From assembly GCA_029262055.1 (NCBI GenBank), contig JAJDAD010000058.1, positions 1 through 49,514 of the forward strand: 49,514 nucleotides of DNA, read 5' to 3'. The DNA is from Candidatus Zhuqueibacterota bacterium. Lineage in GTDB: Bacteria; Zhuqueibacterota; Zhuqueibacteria; Oceanimicrobiales; Oceanimicrobiaceae. Below the pieces are notes generated by a model, which was given only the letters and a program-made list of their open reading frames with translations, ran no database searches and was not told where the DNA came from. Each line of letters starts with the position of its first letter. The stretch's first letter is position 1. Below, in pieces: positions 26,019 to 33,946 of the stretch. A program made the position numbers and the translations under genes.

Positions 26019-26405
26019 CTAGTTACTTATAGCCAAGGCGTTTACGGAACTGTCTGTAATCGAAGCGGTGACTACAGCACCTTCAACTCCAGTACCTGTA
26101 ATGGTAAAGTTCCCGGCAGCTGGTGCAGACACGGCATATGTACCGTTCTCGTTTGTAGCCGGAAAGTTCAGGAAAGTTTCAAGGTTTGCACTCGTCATTG
26201 TGGCGAAGGTGCGTCCTCCACCACCCATGACTGCTGGCTTTCGATACCATTCCTGGGCACGCGAGCCTATCGTCATCACGTCCTGGACGACCGCATCCTG
26301 GTTTGCTGTTTGCGCCCCTTGCCCAAACATATTGATCCCAACCACAATCGACACGCCAACAATGATGGTGCTCAGTACGATGAGTAAAAGTTGTTGTTGA
26401 CCCAT
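26019..26405 (-). CDS. Candidate major pilin, non-canonical leader
   Basis: A 128-residue protein starting MGQQQLLLIVLSTIIVGVSI, a hydrophobic helix continuing into GINMFGQGAQTANQDAVVQDVMTIGSRAQEWY, the amphipathic spine expected of a type IV pilin, and then a small Gly/Thr/Ser-rich beta domain. It is the first gene of the pilus operon and small enough to be the major subunit. It lacks the lysine-rich leader and GFTLIE motif. If cleavage occurs after Gly2 the mature protein begins QQQLL, with leucine instead of the conserved Glu5. The ribosome site AGGAGTGA lies 6 bases before the ATG and is the strongest in the cluster, fitting high expression. A stable stem-loop follows the gene. Confidence 0.75.
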   Translation of the reverse strand: MGQQQLLLIVLSTIIVGVSIVVGINMFGQGAQTANQDAVVQDVMTIGSRAQEWYRKPAVMGGGGRTFATMTSANLETFLNFPATNENGTYAVSAPAAGNFTITGTGVEGAVVTASITDSSVNALAISN

Positions 26406-26814
26406 GAGATGTCACTCCTAGTTTAGCGGTTCAGAATTACAAATAAGTTGTCTACGTCATGTAGACCTTTCCTCACTGAGTGGTCTAATCACCTCCTCTT
26501 TCTGGCTCAGTGCGGCCAGTTCCATTGCTGACATGTGGCAAAATAAGTTAACTATTCTCTTTTCCGTCCGTGAAATGTCCCATTTTGCCCACTGCCCAGC
26601 TTCTTGAAGCTACAGCCAATACCGTCAACCTCCCTCCGAGGTGCGGGGTCATTTATATAATGAGATACAAATCCTCCCTGGTGCGGAGCGCAAAGTCGGG
26701 TTCAGCGACCCGGCACAGAGTGGGTTGCCCAGGACTGGCGCGTGCATAGTGGCTGTCCCCGATCCCACTTGTTTGAATTCGAAGGCGTTGCAATAACCGT
26801 TCTCCCCAATGGTA
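26406..26814. other. 409-base intergenic region upstream of the pilin gene
   Basis: No gene is supported here. For the minus strand it must hold the pilin promoter, but I could not find a convincing -35/-10 pair or a sigma54 site with correct spacing; TGGCC..GAGCC near 26505-26520 has the GG and GC one base too close. It contains two overlapping hairpins and a perfect Shine-Dalgarno-like block (listed separately), an inverted repeat AGCTTC-TT-GAAGCT at 26598-26611, and two copies of AACTTATTT. Confidence 0.6.
26450..26497 (-). promoter_or_regulatory. Pilin leader with two mutually exclusive hairpins and an orphan Shine-Dalgarno block
   Basis: GTAGAC at 26461-26466 pairs with GTCTAC at 26450-26455 (5-base loop). 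Almost the same bases, TAGACC at 26462-26467, can instead pair with GGTCTA at 26482-26487 (14-base loop). The two structures cannot form together. Just upstream in the transcript, AGGAGGTGA (26497-26489) is a perfect match to the 16S rRNA tail but has no start codon at a usable distance. Reads as a possible attenuator-like leader. Confidence 0.45.
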
Positions 26815-29289
26815 TCACGCCGAATCTCGCGATTGTGCGATCTGGTAATTGAAGTTCGAGAATAATGTACGTTCAAAGTTCTTCTTTAGCAGAGTAACTA
26901 TATGCTCAGAAGTCTGAAATCTTTGCTCCGGCTCCTTTTCAAGGCATTTTAGAATCAAGGCGTTGAAAAAACTAGGCACCTCGCTGCTAATACTTGACGG
27001 GGGTTCCGGCTTCTTTTTCAGGATTGTATCTGCCACGCTGCCATAATCACGGTCGACAAATGGATGTGCTTGGGTGACAGCCTCGTACATGATCAAACCC
27101 ATGGCAAAAATGTCACTTCTGGCGTCACCCGGGTGACCGTGAATCTGTTCGGGAGCAGCATAGAAAAAATCCTGGTCCAGTCGCGGGGCGTGGCTGCCAA
27201 AAATCAAAGAGGCCGGGATCTGGAAATCCATGATTCTGGTCTCATCTTTTTCTCCTACCAGAATATTGCTGGGTTTCAGGTTGTGGTGGCAGATGCCAAC
27301 GCGATGAATGTAATGCAGTCCTTTGAAGATACGATAGATGATTTTTACAAAGCGCTCCAGACTGAAGTTGTTGCGGAAAACGTCTGTGAGACTTGTGCCT
27401 TCGATAAACTCTCGTGCGATAAACGTGAGACCATGGTCTTCATCGACATCATATATTTTTGCAATATTCGGATGGCTGAATTGACTGGGCGTTCTGGCGA
27501 TGCGGTAAAACTCTGTTTTCTGCGGACTCGAAGCCGGTAGCGAATTGAAGACTTCGGACTGAACGATTTTCAGGATAACAAACCGTTGCAGGTCGGCATC
27601 TTTAGCTTTGTAGACTTTGATGGCCGCATTGCCGCCTATTTCTGTCAACAGCTCAAACCGTCCCAATTGCGTCACATAACCGAACCGCAGCTCGTTGACC
27701 GGATTGCGCCAGGATACTTCGTGGAGACTCTGCGGCTCGCTTAGGTACTTCAGCCTGAATTTACCGAGAGAATGCACTTTGAAGCGATTCGCACTTTTGA
27801 CTTCGCGATAGGCGCGTGGACTGAGGAATATCCGGTCAGCCTTACGCAGAACTTTGCCGTACATGGCGTGATCTTCTTTGCTCAAATCGCTTTCGCCAAC
27901 CGTAGCCAGTTTAGTAGCCGTCAAAAAGTCGTTCAACGTTTGCGTTGAATGCAGATTTTCCAGATTGTTGCTATGGTGGACTCCCATTGCCAGGTGAATC
28001 TTCTCGGTATTGTCGTTGAGGGCGTTGTAGTAATTGACCTTGTTAAGGACGTCCGTACAAAACGACACTGCCTTAACGATGTCGGCACACAGTACGATAA
28101 GTCCGTTGGAAAGAGTCCAGATATCGCGATATTCGTATTGTTCGAGAAAGTCTTTGAGGATTAGCCAAAACTTGTGCCGGGCGTCGGTCTCCGGGCGTGG
28201 CTCAGTGGCTTCTTGCGGCCCGTTGGCATCGCACAGTTCGATAGTAATAATTATTTCGGACCCTTGCGGAACCTGCCTCTGCTCGCGTTCGCCGGCGGAG
28301 GCGAACAGGGCGGAGCCCTCCTTTTTGAAGTCGTCGAACGTGATAGACGAGCGCGGGGATTCGGGTCCCGCCATGAAGTCTGTCTTAGGCGACATTCTGG
28401 TCAGGATCTCCCGGCTCAAATCAAAGCCGGAAAGAGCAGGCCTCCGACCCAGTCGTTGCGCTTCGGTTTCGACAGCGGCTGGCTGGTACGCATGGACCTG
28501 TTGCTGCTCTGCCTCAATCTGCTCTGCCGGGCCCCACAGGGCCGGGTCCAGCACGAAGCTTTTGAGCTCAAGATAGAATCCCAGATCGCGCAGTTTTTCG
28601 AAATGAGTTATCCTCTGCAGATACTCAATCGCCATCTGCTTGTCGATATAGCTAAACCGGATCGGCTCCTTGCTACCCGCACTCCGGAATCGTTTCTCCA
28701 GGTAGGTGGCACAGAGTTTTTCCAAAAGTAACGTGTCGTTTTCGGTGGTATCGATTAGGCGCTTCAAAAGGTTGATCGCTGCCTGAAACTCACCAAGCTG
28801 CCAACAGGCGCTGAGAAAATGATTGAGCGCCTTGAGTTGGAAACCGTTTTTCGTCAGTAGAGCTTCACAAATACTCTTGCACTTCTGATGCTCACCCTTG
28901 GCGTCGTAGTGCTCCATCAGGAAGCTGGTGATTTTTTCATAAAACGGGACGTCGAAATTCAAGGTGGCTTCGTAGATTTGAATTGCTTCCCGATCTTCCC
29001 GTTTTTCTGCCAGAAAGGCGCCGGCCAGAATGCCGCATAGATTCTCGTCGTTTGGATCAAGCTCGACCGCCTTTTGGTACACTGCCAGCGCCTCGGGACC
29101 GAAGTTCTTCAGGCCGATGAGCGCCTTACTCAATTTTAGGTAGACTTGTTTACCCGCCGCATTGAATTCGAGCAGCTGGTTGAACCTCTTTGCAGCTTCC
29201 GCGTACAGGCCCTTTTCCAGATAGGCATCGCCCAGCGCCATGATCATGACCAGCAGATCACGGTTTTGGCGGGGATCGATGTTTGTCAT
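26815..29289 (-). CDS. TPR / degenerate nucleotide-cyclase domain / Ser-Thr pseudokinase protein
   Basis: An 824-residue soluble protein from the ATG at 29289 (GGGGG 4 bases upstream; an in-frame TTG at 29307 is less likely). Residues ~1-250 are TPR repeats (ALGDAYLEKGLYAEAAKRF, AVYQKAVELDPNDENL). A region at ~340-525 resembles a class III cyclase fold (IIITIELCDANG; NGLIVLCADIVKAVSFC; LHLAMGV-type beta strand) but the second metal-binding aspartate site is Asn. The C-terminal kinase fold keeps ILK lysine and APEQ, but its catalytic loop reads HHNLKPSN instead of HRDLKPSN and DFG is DFQ, and the glycine loop is irregular. So phosphotransfer is unlikely; it probably works as a scaffold or regulated switch. 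Last gene of the signalling group. Confidence 0.8.
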   Translation of the reverse strand: MTNIDPRQNRDLLVMIMALGDAYLEKGLYAEAAKRFNQLLEFNAAGKQVYLKLSKALIGLKNFGPEALAVYQKAVELDPNDENLCGILAGAFLAEKREDREAIQIYEATLNFDVPFYEKITSFLMEHYDAKGEHQKCKSICEALLTKNGFQLKALNHFLSACWQLGEFQAAINLLKRLIDTTENDTLLLEKLCATYLEKRFRSAGSKEPIRFSYIDKQMAIEYLQRITHFEKLRDLGFYLELKSFVLDPALWGPAEQIEAEQQQVHAYQPAAVETEAQRLGRRPALSGFDLSREILTRMSPKTDFMAGPESPRSSITFDDFKKEGSALFASAGEREQRQVPQGSEIIITIELCDANGPQEATEPRPETDARHKFWLILKDFLEQYEYRDIWTLSNGLIVLCADIVKAVSFCTDVLNKVNYYNALNDNTEKIHLAMGVHHSNNLENLHSTQTLNDFLTATKLATVGESDLSKEDHAMYGKVLRKADRIFLSPRAYREVKSANRFKVHSLGKFRLKYLSEPQSLHEVSWRNPVNELRFGYVTQLGRFELLTEIGGNAAIKVYKAKDADLQRFVILKIVQSEVFNSLPASSPQKTEFYRIARTPSQFSHPNIAKIYDVDEDHGLTFIAREFIEGTSLTDVFRNNFSLERFVKIIYRIFKGLHYIHRVGICHHNLKPSNILVGEKDETRIMDFQIPASLIFGSHAPRLDQDFFYAAPEQIHGHPGDARSDIFAMGLIMYEAVTQAHPFVDRDYGSVADTILKKKPEPPSSISSEVPSFFNALILKCLEKEPEQRFQTSEHIVTLLKKNFERTLFSNFNYQIAQSRDSA

Positions 29290-29299
29290 ATAACCCCCA

Positions 29300-29701
29300 T
29301 CATGCAAAACTCGCGAGTCTTTTTAGTTCTTTGTCCACTGCTTTTTCGATGATCCTAATCGCCTCGGAATCCTTTCTGCCTTCAATTATGTAGTGCTTTG
29401 CGATGATCTTGTACAATTCGTCACGCCACTCGAAAGGGATCCTTAGTCTCAAGATCAATTCGAAAGCCTTGATAGCCTTTTTATCGCGCCTGTTCTCGAG
29501 GTAGTATATTCTTGCCAGTTTCACGTACAGGCCAAGCTTTTCCGGGTTCTGCTCCAGGAGTGTCTCCAGCAAATATCTGGCCTTGCGCTCATGACCGCGC
29601 CAAATCAGGAGGTTTGCTCTAACCTCAGGTGTGAACAGGATGAGGCCTGCCGCCAGACAAATCAGGATCGCCAGAATGGGGAGCGCTATGGCCAGGCTCA
29701 T
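29300..29701 (-). CDS. Membrane-anchored TPR protein
   Basis: A 133-residue protein with one N-terminal membrane helix (LAIALPILAILICLAAGLILF) followed by two to three TPR-like helix pairs (ARYLLETLLEQNPEKLGLYV, ARIYYLENRRDKKAIKAFEL). Its ATG overlaps the phosphatase stop as ATGA. The next gene in the operon also starts with TPR repeats, so this may be a membrane docking partner for it. No catalytic motif. Function is inferred only from the repeats and context. Confidence 0.75.
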   Translation of the reverse strand: MSLAIALPILAILICLAAGLILFTPEVRANLLIWRGHERKARYLLETLLEQNPEKLGLYVKLARIYYLENRRDKKAIKAFELILRLRIPFEWRDELYKIIAKHYIIEGRKDSEAIRIIEKAVDKELKRLASFA

Positions 29702-31071
29702 CGGCTCTTACCTTTCACAGCTGGTAGTTTAATCATGCCCGAGTTGTCTATAACATTGTTGTCCCCATCTATGAGAAAGATCGAAAACGGACGTTCGAAA
29801 TTGAAGCTGTTTACATCGGAGTAAGGGTCCAACTGGTGTAGGACAGCTGCACGCTTTGGCAAAGCAGCCTTTTCAAAATCATCGCGGCTGTTAAAGAGCA
29901 GTACTGCCAGGACAGCGTCGCTGGCTACAGTAGGACTGCCCTGGGCCAGCGCACGGCCCGCAGGTACGGCATCGCTTGCCGGAGAAAATTCGGGTATTTG
30001 TTCCGTGTTGAGCGGAAGAGTTGCAGCTGGTTGACGACCGGCGTTGCCGGACTTGGATCTGGCTGTCTGGAGCATTACTCCAAGGATAAAGCACAATAAT
30101 CCGGTCAGGAGGACAACTCCCGGCACTAGGAGTCTTCTTTGATTCATTCTTTTCCCGGTTGATTGTTTGATAACATGTTGGTGAGGGTCAGTGTACTTTT
30201 CTCGAATTACAGAGTCGGCATTGGAAAGGATCGTTCTGCTTTCCTCCGCGGTCGTGACGGCAAAACCGTGATTCTCGGTCTCCGCACAAGTTTGATCAAC
30301 CCGAATTGCCGCAACCGTCAGGTTGTCGGAACCGTCAATTCGTAAAGCCTTTTCCAGAAGGTACTTTGCCCTTTTTTCAAGTGGCATATTGCGCTGGAAG
30401 ATTGCATTGATTGCGGCAGGGGAAAGACAGCCGTGTACGCCATCGGTGCAGAGCACGTAAGTGTCGCCGCGCAGGTATTTTTCACAGTGGCAATCGACCT
30501 TTATGTTGGGGCCGGTGCCGAGAGCGCGGGTGATGACATTGTGTTCGGCAAACGTTTCGATTTGCTCTTCGTTGATTTCGCGGTCTTCGATGAGTTCATT
30601 CAGCCAGGAATGGTCGTGCGTTAGTTGCAGGATTTCACCGTTGCTGATACGAAAAATCCGGCTGTCACCGACATGGACTACGGTTGCAAATGAGCTGTCC
30701 AGGCAGAGCGCTACCACGGTCGTCCCCATGCCGCGCAGATGCGGATACTTGACTGCTATTTTATATAGCCTGCGATTCGCAACCCGGATGCCGGCAATGA
30801 GCCGCTGCGAAAGCTGCGGGAGGGGGTGCTCGGCTTCATGCAAAAGTCGCTTGATGAGGTCGTCGTCGGCATTTTCAAATATGTCTTTTATCGTCTGGAC
30901 TGCTAATTTGCTGGCGAGTCCGCCCGCAACCTGACCGCCCATGCCATCACAAACGATAAACAAGTTAGCCAGCGGCGAGACATAATGGCAGTCCTCGTTG
31001 GCTTTGCGTGCTTTGCCGATATCAGTGAAAGCAGCAAAAGTTGCTTGAATTATTTGACCGTTCTGATTCAC
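29698..31071 (-). CDS. PP2C-family Ser/Thr phosphatase with membrane anchor
   Basis: A 457-residue protein. Residues ~1-265 are a complete PP2C domain: KANEDCHY, VCDGMGGQVAGG, GMGTTVVALCL, VVHVGDSRIFRI, VLCTDGVHG and GSDNLTVAAI, so all metal-binding aspartates are present. A linker leads to a membrane helix (LLVPGVVLLTGLLCFILGVML, about 315-335) and a ~120-residue extracytoplasmic tail. The start is GTG at 31071. It would dephosphorylate targets of the kinase at 33947-36511. Coupled by a 4-base overlap to the TPR gene. Confidence 0.9.
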   Translation of the reverse strand: MNQNGQIIQATFAAFTDIGKARKANEDCHYVSPLANLFIVCDGMGGQVAGGLASKLAVQTIKDIFENADDDLIKRLLHEAEHPLPQLSQRLIAGIRVANRRLYKIAVKYPHLRGMGTTVVALCLDSSFATVVHVGDSRIFRISNGEILQLTHDHSWLNELIEDREINEEQIETFAEHNVITRALGTGPNIKVDCHCEKYLRGDTYVLCTDGVHGCLSPAAINAIFQRNMPLEKRAKYLLEKALRIDGSDNLTVAAIRVDQTCAETENHGFAVTTAEESRTILSNADSVIREKYTDPHQHVIKQSTGKRMNQRRLLVPGVVLLTGLLCFILGVMLQTARSKSGNAGRQPAATLPLNTEQIPEFSPASDAVPAGRALAQGSPTVASDAVLAVLLFNSRDDFEKAALPKRAAVLHQLDPYSDVNSFNFERPFSIFLIDGDNNVIDNSGMIKLPAVKGKSR

Positions 31072-31204
31072 AGGATTGTTTTAACCGTGACCAAGCGAGA
31101 TCTCCCCAAGATGAATACCGAATCACGAGAATTTGGATAGTCGTCTTGCGGACCGGCAAACCGGGGACGTCCTCTGTCTTCGTCCCGGTAAAGTCCGCCT
31201 TAGG

Positions 31205-33928
31205 CTAGTAGTAACCGAGTTTGGCTCTACTCTTACGTGCCAACAAGTTTAGTCCGACAATCACCAGGATCAGTAGAATCGTAATTGTACTGATCACATT
31301 GTATTTCAAGACACCCATTCCTGCTGGCTGCGAAGCGTTGGTGTGTCTGCTATCACCAAAAGCCTGACCCCAGGCAATGATGCCGGCGGTAGTCAGCGTG
31401 CTGGTGCGGAGCTTATAAAAATAACCGTCGGACCTTGCGGTAATGATGTCGAGATAGTTGTCATTATCGAGGTCTGCGATCATCGGCTGACTCTGGATCC
31501 TGGAACGATTTGGACGATGATGCAATAACCGCTCACCCGTTGCCCCTTCGAAGACATATATGGCGCCTTTGCTTGTCGCAGTCACAACATCCGTTGTTCC
31601 GTTCTTGTTGAAATCGGCAAAAACCGGATATCCGACTAAGGGGTCATTCGGTTGGGCAACATACTCCCAAATCAACATTTTTCGATCCCTGCCCTGTCCC
31701 AGGCCCTTCAATGCCGCGATACGCTTATTGCCGGTTTGGCTGACAACATCGAGTAATCCGTCGCCGTCGAGATCTCCCAGGGAGAGATAGTGGTCAGCCA
31801 CAGCTTTGCCGCCATTCTCAGCCATGTGGTACCAGAGTCTGCGTTGATTGCTCCCGCTGACTGACAAAATGCTGCCGGTAGATGTAGAGACAATCAGATC
31901 GTCGGTCTTGTCCCCGTTAAGGTCACCGAGCGCCACCGGAAATCGCACTTTGTGGATACCGGTCTGTAACCCGGTTGCCTTGTTGAATTCCTCATTGACG
32001 TCAATCTTGTCGACTATGCGCCGGTTGACCGCATCGAGGATCATGACATGTCCATCTTCCGTGCCGATGAGAATGTTGGCAAACCCATCATTGGTGACAT
32101 CTGCGGCGCTAACCACCGACCTGACGGCCGTCTTCAGCGCCAGGGTCTTCCAGAAAACATCTTTGAGTGCGGCATACCCGACATGTACCTGGTTCCCAAG
32201 TGAGGCAATGGCGAGGTCCTTCAGGCCGTCACCGTTGAAATCTGCAATGACGGGAGGCCCGGTGAACGGTCCTTCGAGAATTGGGCTTTTCCAAATCTCG
32301 ATTCCCCATGCTCCGTCAATTGCCCGGACCGTATTGTCTTCAGCTACCACAATTACGTCGGGCCTGCCATTGCCGTGCAGGTCATCCAATGTTATGGGGA
32401 AACCCGGCACTGCCTTGAAGTCGGAATTAATCCACATGGTTTTCTTGCTTCTTCCGTCAACGCAGTTGAGGTAGCCATAGCTGTTGATATAGACAACGTC
32501 CAGAAATTCATCGGTATTGAAATCTGAAATCGCCGGTTGCAGCCAGCCATTGGGCAAGTTGGGTTGCGCCGAAATCTTGGCCGCGCTCCATGCCGTTTCA
32601 TCGACGATGAGCGGGTTAGGCTGACTTAGGACATAATGCCGGCTTTTTACCGCATTCAAGAATACCATCCCTGCGACCAGGATGGCCAGCCCTGAAAACA
32701 CATGCATGAGTTGCGTACGCTTACGCACATGCAATTTGCCTGCTTTCCTCGGGAATGAGAAATCCCAATCACCTTCACGGACCAGACGGAAAATGTGATT
32801 CCTCTGGTCGCTGGCGATTTCGATTTCGTCACCTTCGACCAGGGGCAGCTCATCGTGTTCCTGCAAAGTTCTTTGATTTAGCCGTGTCCTGCTCTGGGAG
32901 CGTTTGTCTGAGAGCAGCCAGGTTGATTCGCTCTTCCTTATCGTGGCATGTCTGCGTGAAACACTGTGGTCAGAGTCTCCCCGGGCATTCGTGTCGATGA
33001 CGATATCGTTGAGTTTGACGTCACGGCCGATACGCGTTTCGGGGGGCTTTACCTTGAATCGTTGCCCGAGGTAGTAACCGTAAATCCCCAGCAAATAGAA
33101 TTGCGGTTCATCCTGGACAGGGGTTTCCGTGGTTGGCTCGGAATAACCTTGCTGAAAATCTGTCTGCGGTTCCGAATCCTCTCCAAGGAACTCGCTGGTG
33201 TCGCCGACAAAAAAGTCGGATGCGGCTTCATGGCCTTCGTCCTCGCTGATAATGAAATCAGGGTGGCTGTGCGTTTCGATAGGAGTGGCGGCATCGTTGA
33301 TGATTGGGTCCGGCTCTGCAACCTCGTCGACAAGTATCTCGGATACACCATCGGCCTGGGTGGACTCGGTGGGGATGTCCAGGGTGATATCATTGACGTA
33401 GTCGTCCGCGACGGCGGGATTATCCGGCTCTGCGGGTTGCGTCCTGTTGTCTGCCGGAGGCTCTTGCCATAAGAGATCGTGCTCATCCGCGCTATCATGG
33501 ACCTCGGACTTGGAATCAGCCGCACTGGAGTTGCCGACCAGCCATGAGTTTAACCGGCTGAATCTTGGCACGCCCCTGGTTTTTTCCTCGAGAGAGATCT
33601 CGGGAGTTTTCTCCTCCCGGCTGGTCGTCTCTTCGGGGTGCAGGTAGACTATGCTGTGCTCGCCGAGGCGGATTTCATCCTGATGCTCAATGCTTGTTCT
33701 GGTCGAAATCTTGAACCCATTGACGTAGGTACCCCACTGGCTCTGCAAATCACGGACATAATATTGGCCGTTCTGTTTTTCGAATTGCATGTGAAAAAAA
33801 GAAATCGCCTCGTCCTTGATGATGATATCATTGCCTCGTTCATACCCCACTGTGAAGGCGAGCATGTCGGCAGGAACGGCCAGTTTCTTTATAACGGTGC
33901 CGTCTCTTTTTATAATCAGCTTAGGCAT
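31205..33928 (-). CDS. Tandem FHA - transmembrane - FG-GAP/VCBS beta-propeller protein
   Basis: A 907-residue protein. FHA1 lies at about 25-95 (SFFHMQFEK, WGTYVNG); an acidic linker (about 100-270) rich in Asp/Glu, Ser and Thr follows, then FHA2 at about 295-380 with canonical RIGRD, SVSRRHATI and RLNQR. A membrane helix at 408-425 leads to a seven-bladed type propeller with FG-GAP calcium loops DFNGDGLKD, DLNGDKTDD, DLDGDGLLD, DFNKNGTTD and DLDNDNYLD, then a second helix near the C-terminus. FHA domains bind phosphothreonine, so the cytoplasmic half should read kinase output while the periplasmic propeller binds a ligand or partner. Follows the kinase by 18 bases. Confidence 0.88.
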   Translation of the reverse strand: MPKLIIKRDGTVIKKLAVPADMLAFTVGYERGNDIIIKDEAISFFHMQFEKQNGQYYVRDLQSQWGTYVNGFKISTRTSIEHQDEIRLGEHSIVYLHPEETTSREEKTPEISLEEKTRGVPRFSRLNSWLVGNSSAADSKSEVHDSADEHDLLWQEPPADNRTQPAEPDNPAVADDYVNDITLDIPTESTQADGVSEILVDEVAEPDPIINDAATPIETHSHPDFIISEDEGHEAASDFFVGDTSEFLGEDSEPQTDFQQGYSEPTTETPVQDEPQFYLLGIYGYYLGQRFKVKPPETRIGRDVKLNDIVIDTNARGDSDHSVSRRHATIRKSESTWLLSDKRSQSRTRLNQRTLQEHDELPLVEGDEIEIASDQRNHIFRLVREGDWDFSFPRKAGKLHVRKRTQLMHVFSGLAILVAGMVFLNAVKSRHYVLSQPNPLIVDETAWSAAKISAQPNLPNGWLQPAISDFNTDEFLDVVYINSYGYLNCVDGRSKKTMWINSDFKAVPGFPITLDDLHGNGRPDVIVVAEDNTVRAIDGAWGIEIWKSPILEGPFTGPPVIADFNGDGLKDLAIASLGNQVHVGYAALKDVFWKTLALKTAVRSVVSAADVTNDGFANILIGTEDGHVMILDAVNRRIVDKIDVNEEFNKATGLQTGIHKVRFPVALGDLNGDKTDDLIVSTSTGSILSVSGSNQRRLWYHMAENGGKAVADHYLSLGDLDGDGLLDVVSQTGNKRIAALKGLGQGRDRKMLIWEYVAQPNDPLVGYPVFADFNKNGTTDVVTATSKGAIYVFEGATGERLLHHRPNRSRIQSQPMIADLDNDNYLDIITARSDGYFYKLRTSTLTTAGIIAWGQAFGDSRHTNASQPAGMGVLKYNVISTITILLILVIVGLNLLARKSRAKLGYY

Positions 33929-33946
33929 TTGAGTTTACTTCTGTTC

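Noticed and set aside
26503-26522. TGGCC...GAGCC upstream of the pilin, possible sigma54 promoter
   Set aside because: The GG and GC dinucleotides are 9 rather than 10 bases apart and flanking bases do not match.
31848-32474. 208-residue plus-strand frame
   Set aside because: Lies wholly antisense to the beta-propeller gene, has no domain resemblance, and the minus strand shows clear FG-GAP repeats.
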